Assembly: GCA_011947345.1 (NCBI GenBank)
Contig: JAAVTG010000675.1
Coordinates: 124,001-188,000 of the forward strand
Direction: 5' to 3'
DNA from: Phytophthora quininea
Taxonomy: Eukaryota; Oomycota; Peronosporomycetes; Peronosporales; Peronosporaceae
Length of the DNA: 64,000 nt
Under the pieces are notes generated by a model. That model saw nothing but the letters and a program-made list of their open reading frames with translations, was not told the origin of the DNA and did not search any database. Shown one piece after another: positions 23,148-34,900 of this stretch. A program made the translations under genes and the position numbers. The stretch's first letter is position 1. Each line of letters begins with the position of its first letter.

Positions 23148-23740
23148 ATGGCGCCCGCGTTCCCGCCCGGGAAGCCCCGTCCTACGCCAAGCTGGGCAAC
23201 GACGTACGTCTCTCTGTCTCCTGCGATTGATCCATGTTTATCCGACCGCGTCTAACACCGCTGTGCTGCCAGCCTGATGACGCAGGCGACGACTACGTCA
23301 ACGAGCAGCGGCGAGCGCAGCAGCTCGAGCGCCAGAAGCAGGACGAGAACCTGGACGAGCTGCACTCGGCCGTGAAGCGGCTCGGGGACATGAGTCTCAA
23401 CATCAGCACGGAGCTAGACACGCAGAACAAGTGAGACGGAGCCGAGAGCTTGCTCGACATGTGCCAGCAGCCAGTTGACGCTATATTTCACGCTACAGAA
23501 TGCTGGACGACCTGAACGACGACACAGACAAGGCCAAGCAGGCGCTGGAAATCGTGACCAAGCAGACCCAGGAGCTCATCAAGCAGTCAGGTACAGCGGA
23601 ATGCAGGCGGAACCTTTCGTGGATGCAGACTTAGCTTTTATTTGTTGTCGTCGCCTGTAGGCGGCATGAAGAACTTCATCGTAATTATCGTGCTGGTGCT
23701 GATCCTGCTGCTGCTGACGTACTTGGTGATCATGACATGA
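23148..23740 (+). CDS. Short Qc-type SNARE (syntaxin-8/Bet1-like), four exons
   Basis: A tail-anchored SNARE of about 128 residues that would form one Qc helix of a membrane-fusion bundle. The SNARE motif runs from NLDELHSAVKRLGDMSLNI through STELDTQNKMLDDLNDDTDK, with Gln at the ionic zero layer (LDTQN). A C-terminal anchor (FIVIIVLVLILLLLTYLVIM) ends almost at the stop. Only about 35 residues precede the SNARE motif, so there is no Habc domain. Introns are 23204-23272, 23431-23498 and 23591-23660, all GT-AG and 68-70 bp. The first exon needs one base restored near 23168 to connect the ATG at 23148 with EAPSYAKLGND. If the true start lies further upstream, the N-terminus would be longer. Exact subtype (syntaxin-8, SYP5 or Bet1 class) is uncertain. 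Confidence 0.8.
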
Positions 23741-24091
23741 GGCGAAAGTGTTGGAACTCGACCGAGAGTGGGGGCAATAATGAATTTATACGACGCAGAC
23801 AACTCCGGACGAAGGTCGAGCGACGAACGACGTTGGAACTAGCGCTCGACGTGCTGCAGATGCGAGCACTGGCAGCACGCGGGCTTTGGCGAGGGATGAA
23901 GGATACACAGGAATCCATTCAATCAGTTCGAATCCATACAGACAGCTATAGACAAAGTCACGCAGACTGCGCGCTCCTCCGTGCCATCCTCCCTCTTGCC
24001 GCAGCTCCTGTTTGCTGCAATAGCGCTCGCTTTCTGCACTGACGTGACTTTCCGCTTGTTCCACCGCCCTCGTTCTCCTCGCTTTTTGGCG
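23741..24091. other. Convergent 3' intergenic region
   Basis: About 350 bp between the stops of the SNARE (+) and AT-hook paralogue 2 (-). I see no domain, splice signal pair or RNA-like structure; short open frames on both strands look fortuitous. It should contain the two 3' UTRs. Confidence 0.5.
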
Positions 24092-24866
24092 TTATGCCAT
24101 GCACACTCGACCGAGTGCCTTCTGCGTCGGGTACTTCTGATCGCACGCCGGACACAGGAACAGCGGCGCATCACAAAACGGCTCCAGGTCGCAGCAAAGC
24201 GCGCAAAATGGCGCTGCTGAGCCGCCTAGCATGGCGACATCGCTGGCGCTGGAAGGACTGGCCTTCTCCTGCTTCACGGCCAGGTCCTTGGCGTCTTGTC
24301 GTTGAGACTTGGCAGTCGCCTCCTCAGGCGGCTTTATACGGGGTTTCTTGCTCTCGGCAGCGTGGGGGATTCTCCCTCTCGGCGTCTGGCTCCGCGGAGA
24401 CCTGCCCACCCGTCGGTACGCGTTCAAGGCGCCGGGCGGCAGCTTAATGGAGTTCTTGGGCGGCCTCCCTCGGCCGCAATAAATCACGGGGGCTTCAGGC
24501 GTTCCCACCGGCCCATTTCGTCTCGGCGACGCCTTCCCTGCTCCTGCAAAACCCATTGACAACAACGATAAAATATAATTCCCATCATTAGTAAAAACAA
24601 TAAATAAATAAAATAAAACTCCCCCAAGAAACGCTGTGGGCACGTACGTCGCGGTCTGCCTCGCTTGGCTGGTCGTCGGGGCTCATCGTCGGAGCTGCTG
24701 GAGCTGCTGGAGTCGGACTCGGACTCGGAGGCCTCGTGGGCCGTGGCGCGCAGCAGGAAGGCCATCTGCTGGCGCTCCGTCATGCCGCTCGGGTCGTTGG
24801 GCGTGGCGCCGCCGTCGGAGGGCGCCGATCGGCGGCGCTTGAGCGCAGGGGCCCGTGGCGCAGCAT
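24092..24866 (-). CDS. AT-hook / C-terminal Cys-cluster protein, paralogue 2
   Basis: Second copy of the 21831-22427 family, on the opposite strand. It shares NDPSGMTERQQMAFLLRATA, an acidic Ser/Asp run, and two AT-hook-like cores: KRGRPRR before the intron and CGRGRPPKNS after it. The C-terminal cluster FCALCCD ... LFLCPACDQKYPTQKALGR also matches. A 104-bp AT-rich intron (24544-24647, donor GTACGT) splits it after the first AT-hook; paralogue 1 has no intron. The start is uncertain: the ATG at 24866 fits if one base is restored in the GGGCCCC run near 24852, giving a length of about 222 residues. Upstream on the coding strand is a short (gctcg)4 tandem repeat. Function unknown; nuclear DNA binding inferred. 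Confidence 0.65.
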
Positions 24867-24880
24867 GGGCGTGGCAGTCG

Positions 24881-24900
24881 GCTCGGCTCGGCTCGGCTCG
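24881..24900. repeat. (gctcg)4 tandem repeat
   Basis: Four perfect copies of the pentamer gctcg lie just upstream of the inferred start of AT-hook paralogue 2. It is a short microsatellite in the 5' region, with no further role visible. Confidence 0.8.
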
Positions 24901-25030
24901 CCGGCAGCGTGGGCGCGTGGGCGCGGACCTTCCTGGGCTTGGGCTCTCGCTCGACGCTCGCCTCGGTTTGGCTGGTTCTATGGCATTTTTCGCAGAAGGA
25001 TGTGCGTCGCGGCTATGTAGCGTGTAATTT

Positions 25031-25627
25031 CTATGCAAGTGTTTGTATAAGTGCGATTCGCCGCTTTCGCCGATGGCACCGACCGCCACTGCCCCTGCCG
25101 ATGCTGCCCTCGCCGATCGGAGTAGCGGTGTCGTCGTCGTTATCGCGCCCCTCGCAGCACACCTCCACCGCCAGGAAGCTATCAACTCATCCAGGAGGCG
25201 GAACATGTTCACAGCGGCAAAACCATTTTCGATTTTGCGCGTGGATCCATACACTTTGAAAGCTGCAACGAGCCGCTCCTCTTCATCTAGCTGTTCCTGT
25301 TCGCCAGCACATGCTCGAGAAACCGACTGAACCACCTTTTCGCTTCTGTAGTGAGTAAAATGGTTTGAATCTTGGATCATCATTTAGTTGGAGACTCGTG
25401 AATGACAGCATTCACCACCAACGAAAACAAGCCTTCCCTGTCTTCAACTGCGGTGTCTTGTACTCCTCGTCCGATTTTGTTGGGCCAAGTGTTTCCCAGT
25501 TTATCCGACCTTGGGCATCTTGCCTTTGCTGTGGTAAATCTGATGACAACATCGTGAAATAGCATCTCCCACCCATCATTGTTTCGCGGACATCTTGCTT
25601 GTTGACTATGGGTCTATCATCGCTCAT
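25031..25627 (-). CDS. Small protein of unknown function
   Basis: I do not recognise this protein. Starting at the ATG at 25627 (MSDDRPIVNKQDVRETMMGG), three overlapping frames join into about 198 residues if single bases are restored near 25432, 25378 and 25182. The best-looking part is EQEQLDEEERLVAAFKVYG followed by KIENGFAAVNMFRLLDELIA, a helical stretch. The C-terminus is acidic then basic (EGRDNDDDTATPIGEG, HRRKRRIALIQTLA). Support is protein-like composition and a start that faces the nucleotidyltransferase gene across 128 bp, a spacing seen at other divergent pairs here. It could instead be noncoding. Confidence 0.45.
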
Positions 25628-25755
25628 GCTCTTACGATCTCGATCTCGCTCGCTTGATGCGCTGATCGACCTCGTGCTCTATGCAAAATTACACGTAAAA
25701 TACCGTAATATAAAGTCCGATACGCACCAGATCTCTTGCTCTCCATTGCCGTCCA

Positions 25756-28700
25756 TGGACGCCCATCCAGAGCCGCAGGAAGAGCCCGCGCGGCACCGCG
25801 GCCAGCCAAAAAGCGCGCCTTCGCAACACAAGCAAAGACTACTCAACCAGCACTCGAAGACGGCCAAGTCTCCAGCAGAGAGGCGGCTGTTGAAGCCGCT
25901 TTGGGCGACTACCGAGACGCCACGTGGTTCCAGGCTGGAGAGGGAGACCTGGTGTTCGCCCAGTGGCTGCTGGGGCGCTGCAATGGAGTGGGTGACACTA
26001 CATCTCCGCAGTCGCCGGAGAACTGCGGCCGCATGTTTGGGCTGTTCAAGACGCAGAGGAAGCTGCGACTGGAGCTGGCCATGGGCAACAGGAGGGCCGA
26101 GGCGGGCGGGGAAGAAGAGGAGGCCGACGAGCAGGAACAAGACGCCGAGGCAGAGCAAGAAGCGGCCGATGCCGAGCAAGTCGACCTGTGGACGGTGCAG
26201 CAGATCGTGGTGCAAGTTGGGGACGTGCTGAAACCGTCGAGGAAGGCGCTGCAGCTGCTGCAGAGGCAGGCGGAGACGCAGAACCGCCGCTTTGAAGGCG
26301 GACTGGAGAAGATCGTGGTGAACGAGGTGGTGGAGAACGCTACGGAGCTGGTGCTGAGTCGAGCGACGTTGGAACACGAGCAACTGCTGAGACGCTGGAA
26401 GGAGATTTTACAGGAGCAGGCAGAGGAGGAGGTGAAGACTGTTCCTGAGGTGGAGGAGGCTGCAGACGGCGAACACGACTCTGACCTTGCTGCTACTAAA
26501 ACCAAGAAACAGGAACGCAGGGAGAAGAATGCGCGCATGAAAAAGAGCAAGAGCAAGTCGTCTGAAGAAGTGGCCTGCCAGCAAGTAGAGTCGTTTTTAA
26601 TGTTCTTAAAGGAGTCAGGACAGAAGCAAGCGCACGCGCCGGACTCGACGACATCGTCAGATGCCGAGAAATTGTGGACCTCGGAGCTGCAGCGGATTGT
26701 AGAGCTGTCCAGCATTGAGCCAGAAGAGGAACAGCGGCGCTTAGATGTCACTCGCGACATCCAGACCGTGTTACGCCACAACATCAGTAAATGGCGCCAC
26801 TGTGAAGTCGTGCTCTTCGGCAGCTCCATGTCTCGCTATGGTTCCCGAAGTTCCGACCTGGATATGTGCCTGCTTCCGACGGGACGTCGCGTTGGGCAAA
26901 ATCTGGAGCCGCCAAAGCCAGTGGTGGGAGCACGTCAACTGCGGCATCTTATGAATAATAAAGTTGGAGAGGACGGCCACGAACCGTCCACGACTGCTGA
27001 AAACGCTGAGCAGCTTCGGGAATTGCGAGCACAGGTGCACAAAAGTATCGAGAAGCTTACGCAGAGCCTTAACACACTGGATCGATCCGAAAGGAAGAGC
27101 GACAAACACGCCAAGCAGCGCCGTCAGCTGGTGTTCTTCAATACTCAGATGCGGCTACTCCGCAACGCTATCATCGCAGACCTGACTAAATTGGTTGGGG
27201 AAGAGGAGGCTCGAAACAGTTCCTCAGCAACAACCAAGGCTGCCAACCTCAAAACAGTCATCGCGGCCAGTAGGCGTCGGAGCGATGATCTGTACTTGCT
27301 CCGAACCATTTTACAGCGCGCCAAGTGCGAAGTTCGCCACGTGATTGCTGGAGCTCGCGTCCCAATCATTCGTTTTTACACACCCGTAGCGGACGCGAAT
27401 ACGAATGTGACCTGTGCTTCGAGAACGTGCTGGCTACTCGCAACACGTTACTTCTACGTGCTTACGCCTCGTTCGATGGTCGTGCCCGTGCGCTGGGACT
27501 TGCTGTAAAGCACTGGGCCAAGCAACGTGGCATCAGTGATGCTGCCATGGGATTCCTGAGCTCCTATTCTTTCGTGTTGCTGAGTATTTACTACCTCCAG
27601 GTGGTGCACGTGCTGCCGAATTTGCAAGACCCCGACTGCTCGAGCAAGCTGGCATCGCTCCAGAATACTACAACGAAGTGAACATCGCATTTTGTGCAGA
27701 TGTTATTGCTGCTAGATCTTTTCACAAGCAGCACACACCAGCAATCGAGGCCTCCGAGGTTTCCCTGACGACATTGCTTTTGGGCTTCTTCGAGTTCTTC
27801 GCGACAAAGTTTGACTACGCGAAGAGCGTTGTGCTCGTTCGATCTCCCGAGACCCAAGCAGCGAAAATTGCTCATTGGGGAAGCCGCAAGGCCAAAACAT
27901 GGCGCATGAGCATCCAAGATCCCCTAGAAACCTCACGCGACCTCGGCGTCGTCCTGCAGTTCAAGGGTCAAGAAAAATCATTTGCGAGTTCCGTCGTGCA
28001 CACGAACTGCTTCTGCGTGGCGCGAGTTTCTCGGAGGAGATCTGTGAAGTGGAGGTGAAGGCCACCGTGAAAGCAGGCAAAACTGCAGACAAAGTGGACG
28101 CTGAAACTGTGGAGAAGAAATCGAAGCAGAAACAAAATGACGGAGAGAAAAAGCGATCGTATGTGGTGATATTGCAAAGCGATGACCAAGAGCTGACGAA
28201 ACTGATCGTCGAGGACCTTTTCAAAGATTTTGAAAAGTCTTTCCAGATTGGCAAGGTGATCGAGATGCAGCCAGAGGACGGTGCAGACAGGACCGAGTGC
28301 AAGGAGAAGCAATGGCAGGTGGAAGTTCTGTCCAGGGCTCAGCAGTGCCCTCGCACATTAGTCTATAAAACGCGTGTGGACTGGCGAGCTGCGGATGGCC
28401 GGACCGGCCGCGTGTGGATTCATCATCAGGCATTGTATACGACGCCACCATGCCGCACGTGTCTGTCCCCGGAGCACATAACTCGTCGTTGTGTATTAAA
28501 AGAAGAAGGTGACGCCAAACAGGATGGCCAAACGACGGAAAAGAATCGTCGCCGTCATTTACTTCGAGTAACACTTGGCGGTACGCACTCTGGGGCTTTG
28601 ATGAAGAAGGAGCGCCGCAACAAACAGCAGCAGCACTGCAGCGACGCTGCTTCTAACCATATAAACGGCTGCAAATCGAAGCCAAACACGAAGCAGAGCA

Positions 28701-28852
28701 AAGGCAGCCAACCTAGCAAGAAGGAAGTGGTTGCAGCGCCATCTACGTCCACAGCCAACAACGAAAACAAGAAGAAGAAGACGTGGCAACGGCGGGCGCG
28801 GCACAAGCGGGGCGAGTCCAAGGGAGACGTCAGTAACGCAGCAACGGCATGA
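25756..28852 (+). CDS. Non-canonical poly(A)/poly(U) polymerase (Cid1/TUTase-like) with CCHC knuckle
   Basis: A terminal nucleotidyltransferase that would add A or U to RNA 3' ends. The catalytic core is VVLFGSSMSRYGSRSSDLDM, the GS motif plus the first two metal-binding Asp residues (about residue 355). A 150-residue, coiled-coil-like insertion precedes the third strand, ECDLCFENVLATRNTLLLRA, which carries the third Asp. The central domain follows (ALGLAVKHWAKQRGISDAAM, SSYSFVLLSIYYLQ), then a PAP-associated domain (LTTLLLGFFEFFATKFDY). Near the C-terminus sits a CCHC zinc knuckle, CRTCLSPEHITRRC, then a Lys-rich tail. About 1,030 residues; the N-terminal 350 are acidic and Gln/Glu-rich. The frame breaks near 25818 (A run), 27378 (T run), 27660 and 27930. 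Whether it prefers ATP or UTP cannot be decided from what I see. Confidence 0.82.
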
Positions 28853-28972
28853 GCTTGCAGACCTTTGTATTCGTTGCACATTTGCAATTGTAGTCAGTGG
28901 CCATACGTGGGTAGTAGCAACAATAAACACTCTTCGAAAGTGTGAGTGAGGCATGGCTTGCAACCAGTCCGG

Positions 28973-31900
28973 CTAGCCGTCAGCCGTAGCTAGGTTCTCT
29001 GACAATTGCGTTGCAGTACTTTGCTCGAGTGAGACATCGGCAGGAGGTGAAGTTGGGAGCAGAAGACTTGACAATATCCGTGGCGACTCGTTGTCGATGG
29101 CTTTCAATGTCGGCGACGGGATCAGTGACTTGCCTTCTATGGGTTTGTCTTCAGCTTCTACCAGGTCTACGGGATCCGTCATCTTCGACATATCGCCATC
29201 GAAGCTATCCAGGGGCTCTGGCGCGACGGAACTATTCCTCTTTGAAAGAGACGCCGGATGATCGCCAGTGCCAGTCGCTGCTCGTCGGATATGACGAAAG
29301 ACGTTGTTACACAACTTCGCTTCCGATCAAAACAGGGCAGCTCTGCTTTGACGCCACTAACGTTATGGAGCTGGCCGTTGGGCACAATCAGCTGGAGGAT
29401 CGGTCGGAACGAAGCAAACGCGTCAATCTCCCTCCCCACCGAGAGAAACCGGGCTGTCACCTTTAACGTGTTCTTGCGGTGGATGGTGGCGCTCGATACT
29501 TTGTCACTTTCCTCGGAAGGATCTTCATCTGAAGTCGAATTGGCGTCTTGAATCTCCTCATTCTTACGGCGAATGGCTTCGAGTACTGCCGCGCCCCACT
29601 CCGTCTCCGTAGCCGTCACCATAGAACCTACTCGATCCTTGTCCTTCACCATGTGGACTGCTTCGGCAGCAATTTCATACGCTACCCTAGTGATCCGGTG
29701 ACTTTGTAAAACACTAAGCAAGCCTTCAGAAGAGAGCGATAATAAATCACACGCACGTAATGTGCGAATGGTGCAAATGCTGACCGAGCATCCTAGAATT
29801 CCTTTATCACCAAAATACGTGCCTTTCGAAATACTTGAGCCACGGTTTGGTTGGGAGTTGATGGTTGAAAAGAGATATCCACGGACGACAAAGTACATGG
29901 AGCGTGTAATACTTCCTTCCACCAAGACATTTTCGCCGCGAGGGTAGCCTTCAAACCTCAACTGCTGCGCAATATCCAGCATGAGTCTGTTCACCATGTC
30001 GAACTCATCAGGATGCGGCAATGGCCGAAATATGTCGTTGACAAATGAGTGCAACGGAGCTTCTGCAATGACGAGGATCGAATCTGTGCGAATACAAGTG
30101 GGGACATCGTCCAGGAACGATTGATAGTCCACGCCTCGATGTGATGACCACAAGGACGATAAGAAAGCTTGCGCACGTCCTTTAAGTTCGCCAGTGATCT
30201 TCCAGCGCGATAAATACAACTCCACTGCGATATGGTTCTTCCGGTATTCAACCTCGTTGCTAATATACGAAATAAAGAGGTTCGCGAACTCGCCGATCAT
30301 GAACGCCATCGTTAGTAAACCGATGAAGCACACTGTGATTGCAAACGCGAAGTGGAAGATCGTATCTGGTAAAAGGTCCGCCCCTTCTTCAGAAACGAAG
30401 TCGTGGCGAAGAAGCAGCCTCTCAGTAACCGAATAGTGCGGTGTCCCGCAGGATCTGAAAGAGTCGCATCAGGTAACCAAGCATTCCACTCATTACCAAA
30501 ATGATCGAACACAGCCACGGCAAAATATAAGCACGCACTCCAGTACATGAGCAGGATGTACAGCATAGACGCAGTCCGCAAACGATGGATCTCTTTATGA
30601 ATACTGCCGCGATTGATTTCGTCCATATAATGCAAGAAATTGCGCAATTTTAGGCAACGATTGATGCTGTATACCGGGCTTGATGAGATACTTGACAGCA
30701 GGTAGTCGAGGGGTAGTGCTGCTAGAATATCCCAGGCCAGTCTTTCGTTCTTGTACGCCTCTCGATGGTCCTGCTCATATAAGTCTACCGACTCGCTGGA
30801 ACTTTGGACTCGCCAGTTTACCCAAATATCGGCCACATAGAGCACTTCGCAAAAGATTTCTAGTTCACGAATGACAACAGGTAACCAGTCTGTGTGCTCC
30901 ATTGAGTCGAACGAAATTCGATACGGGACAACGATGGACATGAACATTGTAGCAGAGATGACAAGCTTGATCCATGAGAGGTGGTAGCTACTCTGGGCGG
31001 GAACTCCGTGGAAAAGCACGGTCAACACCTTCGGCATGCCAAAACGGTCCTTTGGGCGTAAATGTCGTGAGGGATGAGCTACAGCCGACGTTGGTCCTGC
31101 GCGTCGAGACACTGTCTCCCGCCGACTGGCTTTGCTAGCAGTTGAGCGAGAGCGCTTGTGCCGCGCAGATATCACTGCCTGCTCCATTGTTTCAGCGTAG
31201 GCGTTCATGTGATCCTCTTCCGTTAAAACCGAATGCATCGAGTTATGTCTCTCCAACTTGGCAATGTGAGTCAGTCGTAGTTGTTGCTGCTGCAAGTTGA
31301 TCACGCGAAACACTTTCTTTTCCACTGAGGATACCGGTTAAACACTGTCTCCAGCGAGTTTCTAGACAACTTGTACAGAATCGAGGTAGACGTCGCCAGC
31401 ACGAACGCGTTTCTCACGTTGTCCACAAACAATGCGTTTTCTCCAAAGTAATCTCCACTGGTAACCTGCTTAATTTTTGTCAGCTCATCGATATTTAGTT
31501 TGCTACTTGTCCACTCCGCCTGCGGCTGCGGATGGACTTTGCGACTTGAAAGCCTGGGTAAAATGCTCGATCCTTTGGAAAGAGAAGGTAAGTCGGAGGG
31601 CTTTCTACCTGTTGCAGATGCTCTGCGATTAAGAATCGACTTTTGCTCTTCCTCTTGTGGGATTAGAATATCCAAAAGTCCAGCATATACAAAGTACATG
31701 TCACTGCCTTCTTCACCGTATTTGTAGACGAACTCGTCCTTGACGATCATCACCTGGCTGAAATGTGAGACTAGCATTCGTGTAATGCTTCCATTCATAC
31801 CCGCTAGAAAAGAGACTTTTTCAATCATCGGCTGGAGATGAACCATTCGAATGTCCGTCAGGAGAGATGGCGGGAGATAGCTTTCCAGTAAATGTTCTTT

Positions 31901-34900
31901 CGTAATCGAGTGATACCGCTTAAAAAGAAGTAGGCTTTGAAGCGCTCTTGAATGGGTATTGGTAGGTTAAAATGTTGCAATAAAAGTCTGAATGAGCTTA
32001 GAGTGGCATAATACTCGCGATTTTCCGCATCCATGAGATCAATGATGTCGGCGAAATTCCCAATCACGTAGGCAAAGAGGAAAAAGCCGCAGGTTTGCGT
32101 GATAATGTTAAATAGGCATTGAGATGTCGTCTTGGGAAACTCTCCAGGATATGATGCGGACATGATTCCGAATGACCAAAAGAGCGACGAAAAATATTGC
32201 AAAGGGTATCCTCCTTCGAGCAGCGATGCGTCAGGCAACCACGCCACTTCGCTGATCAGAGTGCTTTCGTGGAAGAATCATTATCCCATTCGCCATGAAT
32301 AAGAGACGCACGCGACCGAAAGTCAAACCAGAAACACCCTAGTGTGTGCGACAGAATAAACGTGTAGTACACAAGCTTGAACAGTCTGATGTGCAGCGTA
32401 AACTTGAGATGTTTGTTCTCCAGCTCAGCGAACAGCACAGGCACCTTAAACAGTCGAACCAGTTTATTCAGGTTGACGATCTCGATATGCTGGTGCCCTA
32501 TGCTGACCAACCCCACTCAATGAAAAATAACGGAATCAGTGCAATCGTGTCAAATACGAACGCTCGCGACTGCATATAGTTCTTTTGATCAGCCGCAAAT
32601 CCATGATCTTGTTTCCGAATTCGTGAAAGCCCAAGTGAAAGCGCACAAACATATCGAGCATGAAGATGACCTCGATCAAGAAGATGACGATATCAAGGAC
32701 CTGATACGCTTCAGAAGACTCGTGACGGAAGCAGATTGTCGACACTGTCAGTACACACTGGATCGTCATCACAATAAAGATCCAAACTTCCCACACAATC
32801 ATCACGCCCGAATCCGGGTCGAATACAAGATCCACGAGCCAACTCAGAAAGAAGGGGTAGTTATGGGACGACGCACTCTCGGTCGCCATCTCCGATGCTT
32901 TGAGAAGTTTGGGGTCCAGAAACCTTTTCTCAAGAGCATACAAAGCTTCCGGCAGACTCTGGAAGGTATTACGCAGTAGTTGCAGCTGCTCTCTCGAAAC
33001 ATGTAGCACGATACACCCGCTGATCGCCATCACACGTTCAGAATAACTGGGAGAGCTATTTACAAAATCTAAAGCAGCAGTGCCGACAAATCCTCCTTGC
33101 GGGACGCTGCGAGGTGTCCCACCATTGGCAATAACGCAAAACTCACCTTCCAACAAGAAGAAGAGCCCTCCTGCATAATCACCCTGTCTGTAGACAACCT
33201 CTCCTTGACCGTAAAGAACAAACTTGACATTCTCAATAAACACTTGCTCCAAATCGTTCAGGACGGGCCGAACGCCAATCAGTAGAGCCAAAGTTTGCAA
33301 TGCAGGCTTGCAGATACTCTTCGTAATGTCACTCTTGATGGCTGCAGGAAGCTCATCAAGCAGTGACCCGATGACAGCACCACGGTGAGCAAACCACCAA
33401 AAGTCCAGAAAGGCGCTGACGCGTTTGTGTATCGTCAACGGGACTTTTGTCGTATCAAAAGAGCTGGATCCGAGATCGGTTGTCGAAGAATTCCTTCTGC
33501 TCATATGCAGAGGCCGTAAATCGCTTCTGGACATTATCGACAACAATTGCTGTGATGAAAAACCCACTCAGCATGAAAACGAGCGCAGCACCAAACTGAG
33601 TATCGCTGGCAGGCTCTGCAGGCTTGCCTAATGCCGTGAGAACATAGCATGCGTAAAACAGCGATCGGAAGTATTGGTTCAACCCGATACTCAGAACCTC
33701 CGAAGAACCAACGACGTACGTAACATTGGCCGCATCAATGTAGTGAGTCGCGTTGAGTCTTCGCAAATGAAGATCAGAAGACGGGATCCAAGCATTGGGG
33801 TCGGAACTGAAACCTTCGAGGTACGTGATGCTGAAGTACAGACACGCCACGGTGTGGTAGAGCATTCCCATCAGCCACCCGAAGAGAAGTAAACGCCGTT
33901 TGTTGTCCAGATGGAGGTACTCGTCGACTTCCTTTAGATGATCTTTTGAGCGCCAGAAGCGAAACAACTTGAATAGGCAAACGTAGCTAGCTTTTGATGT
34001 ACGAGCAATGGCCCAGTGAGGCAACGCACAAAAGAAATCGAAGACAAAGTGTGTCTTGAGGTATTTCTTGGCAGTGGAGGTGGTGTCCCAAATTTTTCCG
34101 CATTCTCCATGTATGACAAGTTGAAATTGAGGTAGATATCGACCCACAGCGCAATGTCCATTAATGTACTCAGTGCATCAATTCCCCAGTTTGGATGACC
34201 CAACGCCTCAAACGTTAGACGAGTGGGAATCACAAACCAGAAGAAAACAAGGTTGATCTGAAGCCCCAAGATCCACCACATACGCTTCCGTGATTCGTAC
34301 TCGATCGCTTTACGTAACAACAGCACGCTCCAGAGAGAGGCTTTTGAGTCTCTTTTCCAACGAAGCTGAGCGGCAACCATTTGCATCACCGGTGGCATTT
34401 TCAAGCTAGCTTTCTTATGGTAGCCCTCATTTTTGCCGAGTTTAGGGGTAACGACGAGCTCAGCTGGCTGCTGCTCGTCCGTCACCGTAGCTTTAGTGCT
34501 CTCTGCTAACTGTTCGGCTTGTATCGCCTCAAAGCGGTGCCCTGAACTGACTGATTGCACACCGAAGTCACCTTTTCCGAGATAACACGTCCAGAGTTTG
34601 ATTTTGTTTGCTGAGCAGAAGCTGCGTCCTTTTTCGCAAGCGCAATTGCGGTAGCCCAGCCAAAACCCGACGCCTTTTCCTTTTGAATGTGTCTGCGTAG
34701 GAGGCTGGAGATCGTTTTCTTCTTTCCTGCTCCGCCTAACCTGGGCAAGTCTCGTGAGTCCCCACTAAATATCCGCCGAGCCATATCTTCAACTTCTCGC
34801 GGGATCATTTTTGCATATTCGGGATATCCCTCGAGTACTCGTTCAACGTGAAACCGGGCCAGTTTGTACAGTGTGCAGTACGTGTTTGTGATCACCGTCG

